Below are positions 9,846 to 18,807 of a stretch of DNA of 64,000 nt, one piece after another. The notes beneath the pieces were generated by a model. That model was not told the DNA's origin. It ran no database searches and saw only the letters and a list, made by a program, of their open reading frames with translations. The translations under genes and the position numbers were made by a program. This stretch comes from DASUPK01 sp963747425 (GTDB lineage Bacteria > Actinomycetota > Thermoleophilia > Solirubrobacterales > 70-9). Each line of letters starts with the position of its first letter. The stretch's first letter is position 1. The stretch covers positions 28,161 through 92,160 of the forward strand of contig CAVVFJ010000015.1 of NCBI GenBank assembly GCA_963747425.1. The letters run 5' to 3'.

Positions 9846-10919
9846 ATGCCGCTTGCGATCGTCACAGGCTCCGGCGGCCTCGTCGGCTCGGACTCGGTCC
9901 GGCGGCTGATCGAGAGCGGCTGGGAGGTGGTCGGGCTCGAGAACGACATGCGGGCCCGGTTCTTCGGGCCCGAGGCGTCCACCTCGCACGTCACCGACGA
10001 GCTGGTGGGGGCATATCCGGAGTTCAACGCGATCGAGGCGGACATCCGCGACGACGACACCGTGCACAGGATCTTCAGCGAGAACGCCTCGCGGCTGGAG
10101 CTGGTGGTTCACGCCGCCGCGCAGCCATCCCACGATTGGGCGGCCCGCGAGCCGCACACGGACTTCGGCGTCAACGCGGTCGGCACTCTGAACCTCCTCG
10201 AGGCGACCCGCGAGATCGCCCCCGGCGCCACCTTCGTCTTCATGTCGACCAACAAGGTCTACGGCGACACGCCCAACTTCCTCCCCCTCGAGGAGCAGGA
10301 GCGGCGCCTGGAGCTGCCCGAGGACCATCCCTACTTCAAGGGGATAGACACCTCGATGTCGATCGATCGCTCCACCCACTCCCTCTTCGGCGTCTCGAAG
10401 GCGGCCGCCGACCTGCTGGTTCAGGAGTACGGCCGCTACTTCGAGATGCCGACAGTCTGCTTCCGCTGCGGCTGCATCACCGGCCCGTCCCACGCCGGGG
10501 CGAGGCTCCATGGCTTCCTCGCGTACCTGATGAAGTGCGCGGTCACCGGGACTCCGTACACGGTCTTCGGCTACGACGGCAAGCAGGTCCGCGACAACAT
10601 CGACGCCTCTGACCTGGTCGAGGCGGCGCTGGAGTTCCACCGCGCCCCTCGCTCGGCGGCCGTCTACAACATGGGCGGCGGCCGGGAGTCGAACTGCTCG
10701 ATGCTCGAGGCGATCGAGGCCTGCGAGCGGATCGCCGGCCGCGAGCTCAATTGGGAGCTCAGCCCGGAGGCCCGGATCGGCGACCACCGCTGGTGGATCA
10801 GCGACCTCGGCGAGTTCCAGCGCGACTACCCGAACTGGAAGCTGAGCAAGGGCATCGAGTCGATCCTGCAGCAGATCCACGACGTCAACGCCGAGCGCTG
10901 GGTGAGCGCGCCGGCATGA
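9846..10919 (+). CDS. NAD-dependent epimerase/dehydratase, CDP-paratose 2-epimerase-like
   Basis: A 357-residue extended SDR, paralogue of the gene 2 bases upstream. Seen: AIVTGSGGLVGSDSVRRL (NAD motif), STNKVYGDTPN, a tyrosine-less variant of the usual YxxxK (HSLFGVSKAAAD, where the Tyr position is Phe), and CGCITGPSHAGARLHGFL with GKQVRDNIDASD. Phe in place of the catalytic Tyr is also seen in some tyvelose-epimerase-type sequences. The start ATG follows the previous stop directly, and the stop overlaps the glycosyltransferase start (ATGA at 10916). Three genes are therefore translationally coupled. Confidence 0.7.
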   Translation: MPLAIVTGSGGLVGSDSVRRLIESGWEVVGLENDMRARFFGPEASTSHVTDELVGAYPEFNAIEADIRDDDTVHRIFSENASRLELVVHAAAQPSHDWAAREPHTDFGVNAVGTLNLLEATREIAPGATFVFMSTNKVYGDTPNFLPLEEQERRLELPEDHPYFKGIDTSMSIDRSTHSLFGVSKAAADLLVQEYGRYFEMPTVCFRCGCITGPSHAGARLHGFLAYLMKCAVTGTPYTVFGYDGKQVRDNIDASDLVEAALEFHRAPRSAAVYNMGGGRESNCSMLEAIEACERIAGRELNWELSPEARIGDHRWWISDLGEFQRDYPNWKLSKGIESILQQIHDVNAERWVSAPA

Positions 10920-11770
10920 AGCTCTCCGTGGTGATGCCGGCCCACAACGAGGCCGGCTCCATCGCCTCGTGCGTGACCAGCACGACCGCTGCCCTGTCCG
11001 AGGCCGGGATCGACTACGAGATCCTGGTGATCGACGACGCCAGCGTCGACGGGACGAGCGCCGTTGTTGACCACCTGGCCGAGTCGGATTCCCGGATCCA
11101 CTGCCACCGCAGCCACTACAGCCGGGGGTTCGGCCTCGCCGTCAGGGCCGGCCTGGACCGCTACCAGGGCGATGCCGTCGCGATCATGATGGCCGACGGC
11201 TCCGATGATCCCGCGGACCTGGTCGCCTACCACCGGGTTCTGGAGGACGGGTTCGACTGCGCGCTCGGCTCGCGCTTCGCCGGCGGGCGCGGGCGGGTGA
11301 GCGACTACCCGTGGTTCAAGCTGATCCTGAACCGGCTGGTCAACTGGTGGATCCGGGCGCTCTTCCGTCACGGCTACGACGACACCACCAACGCCTTCAA
11401 GGCCTACAAGCGCGAGGTGATCGAGACGGTCCAGCCGCTGCTCGCGAATCAGTTCAACCTCACCGTCGAGATCCCGCTGAAGGCCATCGTGCGGGGCCAC
11501 AGCTATGGGATCGTGCCGATCTCCTGGCGCGGCCGGAGCGCCGGCAAGTCGAAGCTGGACCTGCGCGAGATGGGCAGCCGCTACGCCTTCATCGTCCTCT
11601 ACGTGCTGCTCGAGCGGTACATGAGCCGGGGGGACTACCTGCGACCCGGTCTCGATCCGAAGTCAGGCAGGGCCCCCTCGCTCCATCCGGGGCGTCCTCG
11701 GGCTCGCGCAGGGGACCGGGAGGACGCTAGGCCCGGTAGACGAAGGGGAGCTCGCCCTCCACGTCCTTGA
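10916..11770 (+). CDS. Family 2 glycosyltransferase (dolichyl-phosphate-mannose-synthase type)
   Basis: Transfers a sugar from a nucleotide donor, probably to polyprenyl phosphate. The GT-A fold is visible: VVMPAHNEAGSI, ILVIDDASVDGT, an alternative metal motif MMADGSDDP and a C-terminal amphipathic end VPISWRGRSAGKSKLDLREMG. The conserved catalytic part ends near residue 240 (SRGDYLRPG). The last 40 residues are arginine- and proline-rich, unlike the family, and run 44 bases into the opposite rmlC gene, so an indel near 11650 may have removed the true stop. Its start overlaps the upstream epimerase by 4 bases. Confidence 0.82.
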   Translation: MKLSVVMPAHNEAGSIASCVTSTTAALSEAGIDYEILVIDDASVDGTSAVVDHLAESDSRIHCHRSHYSRGFGLAVRAGLDRYQGDAVAIMMADGSDDPADLVAYHRVLEDGFDCALGSRFAGGRGRVSDYPWFKLILNRLVNWWIRALFRHGYDDTTNAFKAYKREVIETVQPLLANQFNLTVEIPLKAIVRGHSYGIVPISWRGRSAGKSKLDLREMGSRYAFIVLYVLLERYMSRGDYLRPGLDPKSGRAPSLHPGRPRARAGDREDARPGRRRGARPPRP

Positions 11771-12278
11771 GGAGAGGGGCGCTCGCGTCGCGGTCCGAGG
11801 GGATCAGCTCGACGTCCGGCCACTCGATGCCGATGTCGGGATCGTTGTAGGCGATCCCGCTCTCGGCCGACGGGTCGTAGTAGGCCGAGCACTTGTAGAC
11901 CACGTCCGCGACCTCGCTCGTCACGCAGAAGCCGTGGGCGAAGCCGTCCGGGCAGTAGAGGTGGCGGAGGTTCTCGTCGTTCAGGGTGAAGGCCTCCCAC
12001 TCCCCGAAGGTCGGCGAGCCCTTCCTGATGTCGACGAGGACGTCCACGACCTCGCCGCTGGTGCAGCGGACGAGCTTGGCCATGCCGGGCTGGAAGTGCA
12101 TGCCGCGGACGATCCCCCTGCCGGAGCGGGAGTGGTTGTCCTGGACGTACTCCTCAGCGATGCCCAGCTCGGCGAGGGCGTCACGCCTGTAGCTCTCCAG
12201 GAAGAACCCCCGCTTGTCGCGGTGGATCGTCGGCTGGACCAGGATCGGCCCCTCGAGTCGGGTAGTCACCACCTCCAC
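11727..12278 (-). CDS. rmlC: dTDP-4-dehydrorhamnose 3,5-epimerase
   Basis: Cupin enzyme of dTDP-L-rhamnose synthesis that epimerises C3 and C5 of the keto sugar. Length 183 residues is exact for RmlC. Seen are RDKRGFFLESYRRD, QDNHSRSGRGIVRGMHFQ with the catalytic histidine, VVDVLVDIRKGSPTFGEW and the CPDGFAHGFCV motif. SAYYDPSAESGIAYNDPDIGIEW ends the fold and contains the conserved tyrosine. The start is GTG at 12278. No rmlA, rmlB or rmlD lies in this window, so the rest of the pathway must be elsewhere. The 3' end overlaps the convergent glycosyltransferase by 44 bases. Confidence 0.92.
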   Translation of the reverse strand: MEVVTTRLEGPILVQPTIHRDKRGFFLESYRRDALAELGIAEEYVQDNHSRSGRGIVRGMHFQPGMAKLVRCTSGEVVDVLVDIRKGSPTFGEWEAFTLNDENLRHLYCPDGFAHGFCVTSEVADVVYKCSAYYDPSAESGIAYNDPDIGIEWPDVELIPSDRDASAPLLKDVEGELPFVYRA

Positions 12279-12298
12279 GGGGCGGCAATGATGCCCTA

Positions 12299-13105
12299 AT
12301 GCCGCTTCTCTCCGTAATCACCCCCACCCGCAACATGGCGCGCTTCTTGCCGGACACGCTCGACAGCGTGGCCGCGCTCAGCGCGCCGCATGAGCACATC
12401 GTGGTGGACGGCAACTCCGATGACGGCTCGGTTGAGCTGCTCGAGGGGCGGGAGGACCCGCACCTGACCTGGATCTCGGAGCCCGACAGCGGCCAGACCG
12501 AGGCCGTCAACAAGGGCCTGCGGATCGCGCGCGGCGATCTGCTCGCCTGGGTCAACGCCGACGACGCCTACATCCCCGAGGCCGTCGACCGCGCGCTCGA
12601 GCACCTGGAGCAGAACCCCGAGGTGGGAGCGATCTTCGGGGGCGTCAACTACGTCGACGAGCACGGCGCCGTCTTCAGGACCCTGGTGCCGCCGAAGTTC
12701 AGCTGGCGCCGGTACCTCTACTTCGGCGCCTTCGTCACCACGCCGACGATCATCTGGCGCCGCGAGCTGCTGGAGCAGGCGCCCTCGCTGAACCAGGACT
12801 ACGTCGACGCCGCCGACTACGACTTCTACCTGCGCCTGCTGCGGGGCGCCCGCGTCGAGAGGATGCCCGAACCGCTGCTCAACTTCCGCTACCACCCGAC
12901 CAGCAAGACGACCACCGACGTCTGGGTTCAGCTCGACGAGGCGCGGGATATCCGGCTCGGCTGGGCGCGGAACCCGCTGCAGCGGGGGATCATGCGCTCC
13001 TACGAGGGCGCGAGGCGCGCGATCCTGCCGCGGATCTCCTCCTGGCCCCACCCCGAGCCCCGCGGCATCGTGAAGCTCCTGCGGCGGATCGGCGCGCGTG
13101 GCTGA
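12299..13105 (+). CDS. Family 2 glycosyltransferase
   Basis: A 268-residue GT-A enzyme. SVITPTRNMARFL is the nucleotide-binding start, HIVVDGNSDDGS the first acidic motif, GLRIARGDLLAWVNADD contains the metal-binding DD, and DAADYDFYLRLL lies at the acceptor site with the usual aspartate. No membrane segment follows, so it is probably a soluble enzyme acting at the inner membrane on a growing repeat unit. It overlaps the next gene by 8 bases and is divergent from rmlC with 20 bases between starts. Confidence 0.88.
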   Translation: MPLLSVITPTRNMARFLPDTLDSVAALSAPHEHIVVDGNSDDGSVELLEGREDPHLTWISEPDSGQTEAVNKGLRIARGDLLAWVNADDAYIPEAVDRALEHLEQNPEVGAIFGGVNYVDEHGAVFRTLVPPKFSWRRYLYFGAFVTTPTIIWRRELLEQAPSLNQDYVDAADYDFYLRLLRGARVERMPEPLLNFRYHPTSKTTTDVWVQLDEARDIRLGWARNPLQRGIMRSYEGARRAILPRISSWPHPEPRGIVKLLRRIGARG

Positions 13106-13925
13106 CGGTCCGGTCGCGGCGGGACCGGTCTTCGAGCGGCCGACGCTGCGCCTGCGCATCGCGGTCGCCATGGCGGAGGGGATCGAGTGGGTCCTGCGCC
13201 ACCACCGGCTCGCCCGGGTGCTCTACGCCGCCGCCGACGCGAACGGCCGCCTGAGCGCCCGGATCCTGCGCGGCGATGGGCGTGAGTGCCCCTGCTGCGG
13301 CGGCCATTTCAAGCGGATGTCCCGCCGCCGCCTCTCCGGCTGGGGCGGGATCTGCCCGCGGTGCCGCTCCCACCCCCGCCACCGCGCGATCGCCCTGCTG
13401 CTCGCCCGCGGCGATCTGCCTGGCGGCCGGCTCCTCCACTTCGCCCCGGAGCCGCTCTTCGACCCGGTCTTCGAGCGCCTCCCGGGTCTCGAGCGCGTCA
13501 CCGCCGACCTCTACACGCCCGCCGACCTCCGGCTCGACATAACCGAAATGGACCTGCCCGGTGGCTCCTTCGACCTGATCCTCTGCAGCCACGTTCTCGA
13601 GCACGTCCCGGACGACCGCGCCGCGATGTCGGAGCTCCGCCGCGTGCTCGCGCCGGGCGGGCTCGCGCTGGTCCTCACCCCCTACCGCGCGGACCGGCCC
13701 ACCTACGAGGACCCGTCGATCACCGCGCCCCTCGACCGCATGGTCGCCTTCGGCCAGCAGGACCACGTCCGCATCTACGGCACGGACCTGGCGGACCGTC
13801 TGCGCGAGGCCGGCCTCGAGGTCGAGGACCGGACCCCGGTGGAGCTATTTGACGAGTCGGTGGTGAACCGGTGCGAGCTCGACCCGGCGGAGCACCTCTT
13901 CCTCTGCCGCGCGCCCGCTGCCTGA
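13098..13925 (+). CDS. SAM-dependent methyltransferase with N-terminal zinc ribbon
   Basis: A 275-residue protein. A four-cysteine ribbon (CPCCGG, then CPRC, at about residues 58-95) precedes a class I methyltransferase domain. LLHFAPEPLFDPVFE stands where motif I is expected, followed by ADLYTPADLRLDITEMDLPGGSFDLILCSHVLEHV and RVLAPGGLALVLTPY. Motif I lacks the usual GxGxG, as in the subgroup linked with glycosyltransferases. The start is GTG 13098, within the end of the upstream glycosyltransferase, which indicates coupled translation. The acceptor is unknown. Confidence 0.8.
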   Translation: MADGPVAAGPVFERPTLRLRIAVAMAEGIEWVLRHHRLARVLYAAADANGRLSARILRGDGRECPCCGGHFKRMSRRRLSGWGGICPRCRSHPRHRAIALLLARGDLPGGRLLHFAPEPLFDPVFERLPGLERVTADLYTPADLRLDITEMDLPGGSFDLILCSHVLEHVPDDRAAMSELRRVLAPGGLALVLTPYRADRPTYEDPSITAPLDRMVAFGQQDHVRIYGTDLADRLREAGLEVEDRTPVELFDESVVNRCELDPAEHLFLCRAPAA

Positions 13926-14154
13926 CCGTCGCCTGCGGATCCCTCGCACAAGGCGAATCGGCAGGTAGACCAAGCCTGCGATCAGCGCCAGCGGTATGAC
14001 GGGCAGCAGCAGGGGCAGCAGGGCCACCGCGGTCAGGGCCAGGATGGGCAGTCGCAAGAGGGGCGAGCGCCACGACGAGGATGCCCGCGCCGACCGTCCA
14101 CTTCGAGACCTCGTCGACGACCTCGGCTCGGCGTGCGGCGGATTCGGTGTTCAT
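13845..14154 (-). CDS. Small membrane protein, one frameshift
   Basis: The N-terminus MNTESAARRAEVVDEVSKW is followed by a hydrophobic helix (GAGILVVALAPL). After a frame change near 14055 there is a second hydrophobic stretch (LPILALTAVALLPLLLPVIP) and an arginine-rich tail. The total is 310 bases, one over a multiple of three. AAAGGAG lies 6-12 bases before ATG 14154, a clear ribosome-binding site that fixes the start. The last 80 bases overlap the convergent methyltransferase gene, so the tail beyond about 13930 may not be real. Function unknown. Confidence 0.5.
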
Positions 14155-14212
14155 GACGGCTCCTTTCATCGCTCTCACTCAAAGGACGAGATGGAGGCGT
14201 CATCTGTGACGC

Positions 14213-15046
14213 TCAGTCGGCCGCTGTCCGCCTCCGGAAGACGACGTTGCGGTACAGGGCTTTCTCGAGCTTGGCGGGCAACGGGCGCCAGGCGAAGTAG
14301 GTCCGGTAGACGAGCCGGTGAAGGGGGCCGAGCGGAGTCTCCCTGGCGAACTCGGGACGACGCGCGTACAAGTCCGCATGCTTGGCGCGCAGCTGGCGGT
14401 AGATATGGCGGTACTGGCGACGATGGTCCTCCTCACCCGAGCGCTCGTGCTTGCGGTACTCGTGCGTCACCTGCGAGAGCTGGAGTCCCCGCCAGCCCTT
14501 CTCCAGAGCGCTCAGGCAGAAGTCCCAGTCCTCGTAGCCGTCGATCGCGGAATCGAAGCCGCCGGCGTCCTCCCAGCAGCGCCGCCTGACCAGTCCGAGC
14601 TGGGCCCCGGCGATCGAGCGGTGCAAGAGGATGTAGGGGTCGAAGTCCGGAAATCGGAGCACCCCCGACCAGGCGCCGATCAGCTTCATCAGGCCGTAGC
14701 AATAGCCGACGTCCCGGTTTGCCTCGAGCGGCGGGCGCAGCACATCGAGCGCGTCGGCGGTGAGCCGGTCGTCGGCGTCGACCATCAGCAGAAGCTCGGA
14801 GTCGGAATTCTCGAACCCCGCGTTGCGCGCGGCGGCGACGCCGGCATTCAGCTGGCGGATCAGCTCGACGCCCGCCGGCAGCGAGGCCAGCGCGCTCTCG
14901 GTCTCCGGATCGGTGGACCCGTCGTCGACCACGACCACCTTCGGGGGGCCGCCGTGCTGGCCGAGGGCGCGCTCGACCGATTCGAGCAGGAAGCGCCCGT
15001 GGTTGAAGCACGGGATCACCACCGTGATGTCGCCGTGGCGGGACAT
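14213..15046 (-). CDS. Family 2 glycosyltransferase
   Basis: A 277-residue GT-A enzyme: ITVVIPCFNHGRFL, VVVVDDGSTDPET, NAGVAAARNAG and the metal motif LLMVDADDRL. GGFDSAIDGYEDWDFCLSALEKGW carries the ED motif at the catalytic base. The C-terminal 60 residues are basic. It is a single gene on the minus strand within the polysaccharide locus, preceded by its own promoter. The acceptor sugar cannot be predicted. Confidence 0.88.
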   Translation of the reverse strand: MSRHGDITVVIPCFNHGRFLLESVERALGQHGGPPKVVVVDDGSTDPETESALASLPAGVELIRQLNAGVAAARNAGFENSDSELLLMVDADDRLTADALDVLRPPLEANRDVGYCYGLMKLIGAWSGVLRFPDFDPYILLHRSIAGAQLGLVRRRCWEDAGGFDSAIDGYEDWDFCLSALEKGWRGLQLSQVTHEYRKHERSGEEDHRRQYRHIYRQLRAKHADLYARRPEFARETPLGPLHRLVYRTYFAWRPLPAKLEKALYRNVVFRRRTAAD

Positions 15047-15053
15047 CGGCCGG

Positions 15054-15059
15054 AATGTA
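15054..15059 (-). promoter_or_regulatory. -10 box of a leaderless promoter
   Basis: TACATT on the minus strand, 7 bases before the ATG at 15046 of the glycosyltransferase gene. No ribosome-binding site lies between them. Confidence 0.45.
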
Positions 15060-15083
15060 GCGGCGACCCCGTGCTTTGTCGCT

Positions 15084-15890
15084 CTATCGCGTGACCGTCA
15101 CCTGCAGGAACGTCGCCGGGATCGAGGTGCCGTCATCGCTGGTGTTCTGCTCGTTGAACAGGGCGTCCAGCTCAGCCTGGAGGTCGTCCTCGCGTCCGTC
15201 CGCGGCCGCCGCCTCGAATGCATTCATGGTTGGGCCGTAGTAGGTCCTGAACGCAGCGACGAGCTCGGACGGCGTAGCCGGGTAATTGAAGGTGTAGGTG
15301 TCCTTCTCGAACGCGATCTGCTGCTCGGGGACTCCGGCCTGCGTGAAGCGATCGACCACATCGGCCTCCACGCCCCATGTCATCGGGCTGACGAAGCCCT
15401 CCGGAGGCGGCGGCGCGTAGGTCGAGCTGATCTTGAGGATCTGGGCGACCAGCGTCGGGTCGTTCGGGATCCAGTTGCCCATCACGATCCGGCCACCAGG
15501 CTTGGTCACCCGGACCATCTCCTTGGCGACCTCGAACGGCTTGGGAGCGAACATCGCCCCGAAGATGCTGATCACGAGGTCGAACTGCTCATCACCGAGC
15601 TCGTTCAGGTCCGTTGCATCGCCCTCCTGGAATCTGAGGTTGGTCAGGCCCAGCTCCTTGGCGCGCGCGTTGCCCGCCGCGACCAGGTTGCTTGCGATGT
15701 CGACACCCAGGACGTCGGCACCGAGCTGAGCCGCCGGCACCGCGGTGGTCCCGTCGCCGCAGCCGAGGTCCAGCACCTGCAGACCGTCCGTGATGCCCAA
15801 TTTCTTGACGAGTTCCTCACCGCTCTCTCGCATGCTCTCCGCGATGCGGGTGAAATCGCCCTTCTCCCACAACATCTTGTTCGCGTTCAT
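15084..15890 (-). CDS. Class I SAM-dependent methyltransferase
   Basis: A 268-residue UbiE-like enzyme. VLDLGCGDGTTAVPAA is motif I, VLGVDIASNLV motif II, and RFQEGDATDLNELGDEQFDLVISIFGAMFAP spans motif IV. VRVTKPGGRIVMGNW is the post-motif. A proline-rich segment YAPPPPEGF also occurs in the paralogue at 49899-50705. The start ATG 15890 is preceded by GAGAGGAG at a good distance. Such proteins are often small-molecule methyltransferases; the substrate is unknown. Confidence 0.82.
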   Translation of the reverse strand: MNANKMLWEKGDFTRIAESMRESGEELVKKLGITDGLQVLDLGCGDGTTAVPAAQLGADVLGVDIASNLVAAGNARAKELGLTNLRFQEGDATDLNELGDEQFDLVISIFGAMFAPKPFEVAKEMVRVTKPGGRIVMGNWIPNDPTLVAQILKISSTYAPPPPEGFVSPMTWGVEADVVDRFTQAGVPEQQIAFEKDTYTFNYPATPSELVAAFRTYYGPTMNAFEAAAADGREDDLQAELDALFNEQNTSDDGTSIPATFLQVTVTR

Positions 15891-15945
15891 CTCGCTCCTC
15901 TCGCGCCCGTTGGTCGTCCGTGACCTATCTGGGATGGGCGACTAA

Positions 15946-15951
15946 TAGGAT
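15946..15951 (+). promoter_or_regulatory. -10 box of a leaderless promoter
   Basis: TAGGAT, 8 bases before ATG 15960 of the thioesterase gene, with no ribosome-binding site between. Confidence 0.45.
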
Positions 15952-15959
15952 CGCATCAG

Positions 15960-16493
15960 ATGGCGGAGGCCGAGCACCCAACGCGCACCGGGCCCCGCAC
16001 GGTTTCGGGCTCGAGGTCCGAGTTGATCCGCTGGATGAGCATTCTGGACGCGAGCACGGCGGGGTTCGTGCACGGCGGCGTGGTGATGAGGATGTGCGAC
16101 GAGGCGGCCGGGATCGCCGCGATTCGCCACTGCGGCCGCCGTGTTGTCACGGCCGGGATGGACCGGATGACGTTTCTCCACCCGGTCCACGTGGGCGAGC
16201 TGCTGCGCTGCACCGCCAGCGTCAACGCCGTCTGGCGCACCTCGATGGAGGTCGGGGTCAGGGTCGAGGCCGAGAACGCGGTCACCGGCGAGATTCACGC
16301 CACCAGCACCGCCTACCTGACGATGGTGGCCCTCGATGAGCAGGGCAAGCCGATGCCGGTTCCGTCGCTCGAGGTCGAGGGTCCCGTCGAGGAGCGCCGC
16401 CAGCGCGAGGCCGAGACCCGTCGTCGCAACCGGCTGAAGGAGCGCGAGGAGATCCTCGAGGCGCGCGAGGCCACGGGCGAGCAGGCGGGCTGA
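15960..16493 (+). CDS. Acyl-CoA thioesterase, hotdog fold (YciA/BACH type)
   Basis: Hydrolyses acyl-CoA to free acid and CoA. The 177-residue protein has one hotdog domain: the helix start ASTAGFVHGGVVMRMCDEAAGIAA with the conserved aspartate region, VTAGMDRMTFLHPVHVGELL, and VRVEAENAVTGEIHATSTAYLTMVALD as the last strands. The C-terminal 45 residues are highly charged and probably a coiled coil (EERRQREAETRRRNR). It is not related to its glycan-synthesis neighbours and has its own promoter. Confidence 0.8.
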   Translation: MAEAEHPTRTGPRTVSGSRSELIRWMSILDASTAGFVHGGVVMRMCDEAAGIAAIRHCGRRVVTAGMDRMTFLHPVHVGELLRCTASVNAVWRTSMEVGVRVEAENAVTGEIHATSTAYLTMVALDEQGKPMPVPSLEVEGPVEERRQREAETRRRNRLKEREEILEAREATGEQAG

Positions 16494-16579
16494 GCCCGCC
16501 CACGTAATGCAAGGGTGCTCCGCAGGCGCAGCCGAGGAGCAACCCGTTTTGTGTGCCCGCTCCTATCCTTCCCTACCCC

Positions 16580-17785
16580 ATGGCGGTGACCGCTTCGCAC
16601 AAGGCGGACGGCGAGAGCGCGCCCAGCGCCGACGTCGTCCGCACGACAGTCGTACTTCCCGCGTACAACGAGGGCGCGGCGCTGCCCCACGTGCTCACCG
16701 AGCTCGGGGAGTACCTCGATCACACCTATGAGGTCCTGGTGGTGGACGACGGCTCGACCGACGACACCGCCGACGTCGCCGAGCGCTACCCGGTTCGGCT
16801 CGTGCAGCACCCGTCGAACCGGGGCAAGGGGGTGGCCATCAGGACCGGGATCGCCGAGGCGCAGGGTGAGAACGTGGTGATCATGGACGCCGACGCCACC
16901 TACCCGGTGCCGGCCATCAAGCAGATGGTCGACCTGCTCGACGACAACGACCTCGTCCGCGGCGTTCGCGATTCGGAGCCCGAGAGCATGCCGGTGGTCA
17001 ACCGGTTCGGGAACTGGCTGTTCAACAAGCTGCTCGCGCTCAGCCACGGACTGGAGGGCAGCGACCACCTCAGCGGCCTCTACGCGATCCGCCGCTCGGA
17101 GGCCGTCCGCCTGGGTACCGAGGCACGCGGCTTCGACATCGAGACCGAGATCGGGATCAAGGCGAAGGCGCGCGGCCTGCGCGAAGCGACCATCCCGATC
17201 TCGTACCTGCCGCGGGTGGGCGAGAAGAAGCTCAGCGCGGGCCGTGACGGCCTGCGGATCCTCGGCCGGGTGATCGTGCTGCTGCTGATCTACAACCCGA
17301 CGATCACCTTCATCGTCCCGGGCCTGATCCTGATGGCCATCTCGGTCACCGGGGCGATCCTTCTCAGCAGCGGCCCGGTCACCACCTCCTACCTCGGGCT
17401 GAACATCCACAGCTTCATCGTCGCCGCCCTCGGGGTCCTCGCCGCCTTCCAGCTGACGATCTTCGGAGTGGCGGCCGCCCTCTACGGCGTGGAGGCGGGC
17501 AAGCCGCCGCCATGGTGGCTGCTGCGGGTGATCTCCGTGCGCTTCCGGCTGGCCGTCGGGGTCATCGGCCTGATCCTGATGCTCGGCTCGCTCGCCAAGC
17601 TGATCCAGCTGACGATCCAGTGGGCCGGCGACAACCCGTTCACCGACACCCGGGCGCTGGTCCTCTCGACGAGCTTCCTCGTCCTCGGGCTGCAGGTGAT
17701 CTCCGCCGTGCTCTTCATCTCGATCTTCAGCGGGCGGCTCAGCCGCGTGGCTGAGGAGGACTCGACCCGCTGGTCTCGGTCGTAG
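16580..17785 (+). CDS. Membrane-bound family 2 glycosyltransferase
   Basis: A 401-residue polyprenol-phosphate sugar transferase type. The GT-A domain (residues 15-235) shows VVLPAYNEGAAL, VLVVDDGSTDDT, GKGVAIRTGIAEAQGENVVIMDADATYP with the DAD metal motif, and LSGLYAIRR. Four hydrophobic segments follow (about 237-262, 275-305, 325-350 and 365-395), so the domain is anchored to the cytoplasmic face. The first ATG with a GT domain behind it is 16580. The next glycosyltransferase gene begins inside its last codons. Confidence 0.87.
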   Translation: MAVTASHKADGESAPSADVVRTTVVLPAYNEGAALPHVLTELGEYLDHTYEVLVVDDGSTDDTADVAERYPVRLVQHPSNRGKGVAIRTGIAEAQGENVVIMDADATYPVPAIKQMVDLLDDNDLVRGVRDSEPESMPVVNRFGNWLFNKLLALSHGLEGSDHLSGLYAIRRSEAVRLGTEARGFDIETEIGIKAKARGLREATIPISYLPRVGEKKLSAGRDGLRILGRVIVLLLIYNPTITFIVPGLILMAISVTGAILLSSGPVTTSYLGLNIHSFIVAALGVLAAFQLTIFGVAAALYGVEAGKPPPWWLLRVISVRFRLAVGVIGLILMLGSLAKLIQLTIQWAGDNPFTDTRALVLSTSFLVLGLQVISAVLFISIFSGRLSRVAEEDSTRWSRS

Positions 17786-18784
17786 TCGTCAACTACAACG
17801 GCGCCGACGCGCTCGAGGGCTGCCTCCGCGCCCTGCTCGATCGCACCGGCGAGGCTGGAGACCGAGATCCTGGTCGTCGACAACGCGTCCTCCGACGGCA
17901 GCGCCGAGATCGCCGAGGCGCTCGCCGATCGGCATGACTCGATCCGGCTGCTCCGCTCACCGACCAACCGCGGATATGCGGGGGCGGTCAACTTCGCGCT
18001 GCCGGAGGCCCGCGGCGCCTACCTCGCCGTGCTGAACATGGACGTGGTGGTCAGCCCCGGCTGGCTTCACCCGCTGGTCTCGTTCCTCGACGCAGCCCCC
18101 GACGCCGGAGTCGCCTGCCCGCTGATCCTGCTCGAGTCGGATCCGGGCAAGATCAACGCCGCGGGACAGAACCTCAACAAGACGGGCCTCGGCTTCAACC
18201 GCTGGCTGGGGAAGCCACGTAAGCGCGCCGGCGAGGCGCCGTTCGAGGCGACGGGCCTGCACGGCGCCGCCTTCCTGATCCGCCGCGACTTGCTCGAGCG
18301 GCTCGGCGGCTGGGACGAGAGCGGCTTCCTCTACTTCGAGGACGTCGAGCTCTCCTGGTTGCTGCGCATCGCCGGCCACGAGATCTGGTGTGTGCCGGCC
18401 TCCACCGTCACCCACGACTACCACCTGACGATGTTCCCTCACAAGCTCTTCCTGCTCGAGCGCAACCGCCGGAAGATGCTGCTCGCGGACCTTCGCGGGC
18501 GAGCCCGTCTGGCGCTCTCGCCCCTGCTCGCGCTGACCGAGCTGATGATGTGGGGCTACTGCCTGCTGCGCGGCCCCAAGTTCCTGCGAGCGAAGCGCCA
18601 GAGCTACGCCTGGGTGCGCGCGAACCGAGCGCAGATCCGAGAGCGCCGCGAGCACGTCGAGTCGCTTCGCCGGCGCTCCGACTGGAGCCTGCTGCGGGGT
18701 CTGCGCTGGGGCTATCCGCTCGGACAGTTCCTGACCTTGGGGCGCGAGCGCGGCGAGTCGGAGCGAGATCGCCTGGGCGCTTAG
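17770..18784 (+). CDS. Family 2 glycosyltransferase (rhamnosyltransferase type), one frameshift
   Basis: GT-A enzyme resembling rhamnosyltransferases: LVSVVVVNYNGADAL, ILVVDNASSDGSAE, NRGYAGAVNFALPEARG, VLNMDVVVSPGWL (metal site) and FLYFEDVELSWLLRIAGH. A frame change near 17853 (one extra T before GAGACC) splits the gene; length 1015 is one over a multiple of three. GGAGGA at 17755-17760 lies in the end of the upstream gene, but the codon at the right distance is CTG 17770, so the start is either CTG or obscured. The end is basic with one hydrophobic stretch (LALSPLLALTELMMWGY). Confidence 0.82.
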
Positions 18785-18807
18785 CCCCCGTTTCGGTCTG
18801 ACTCCAT

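Noticed and set aside
9453..10880. A 475-codon open frame on the minus strand
   Set aside because: Antisense shadow of the two epimerase genes, without domain motifs.
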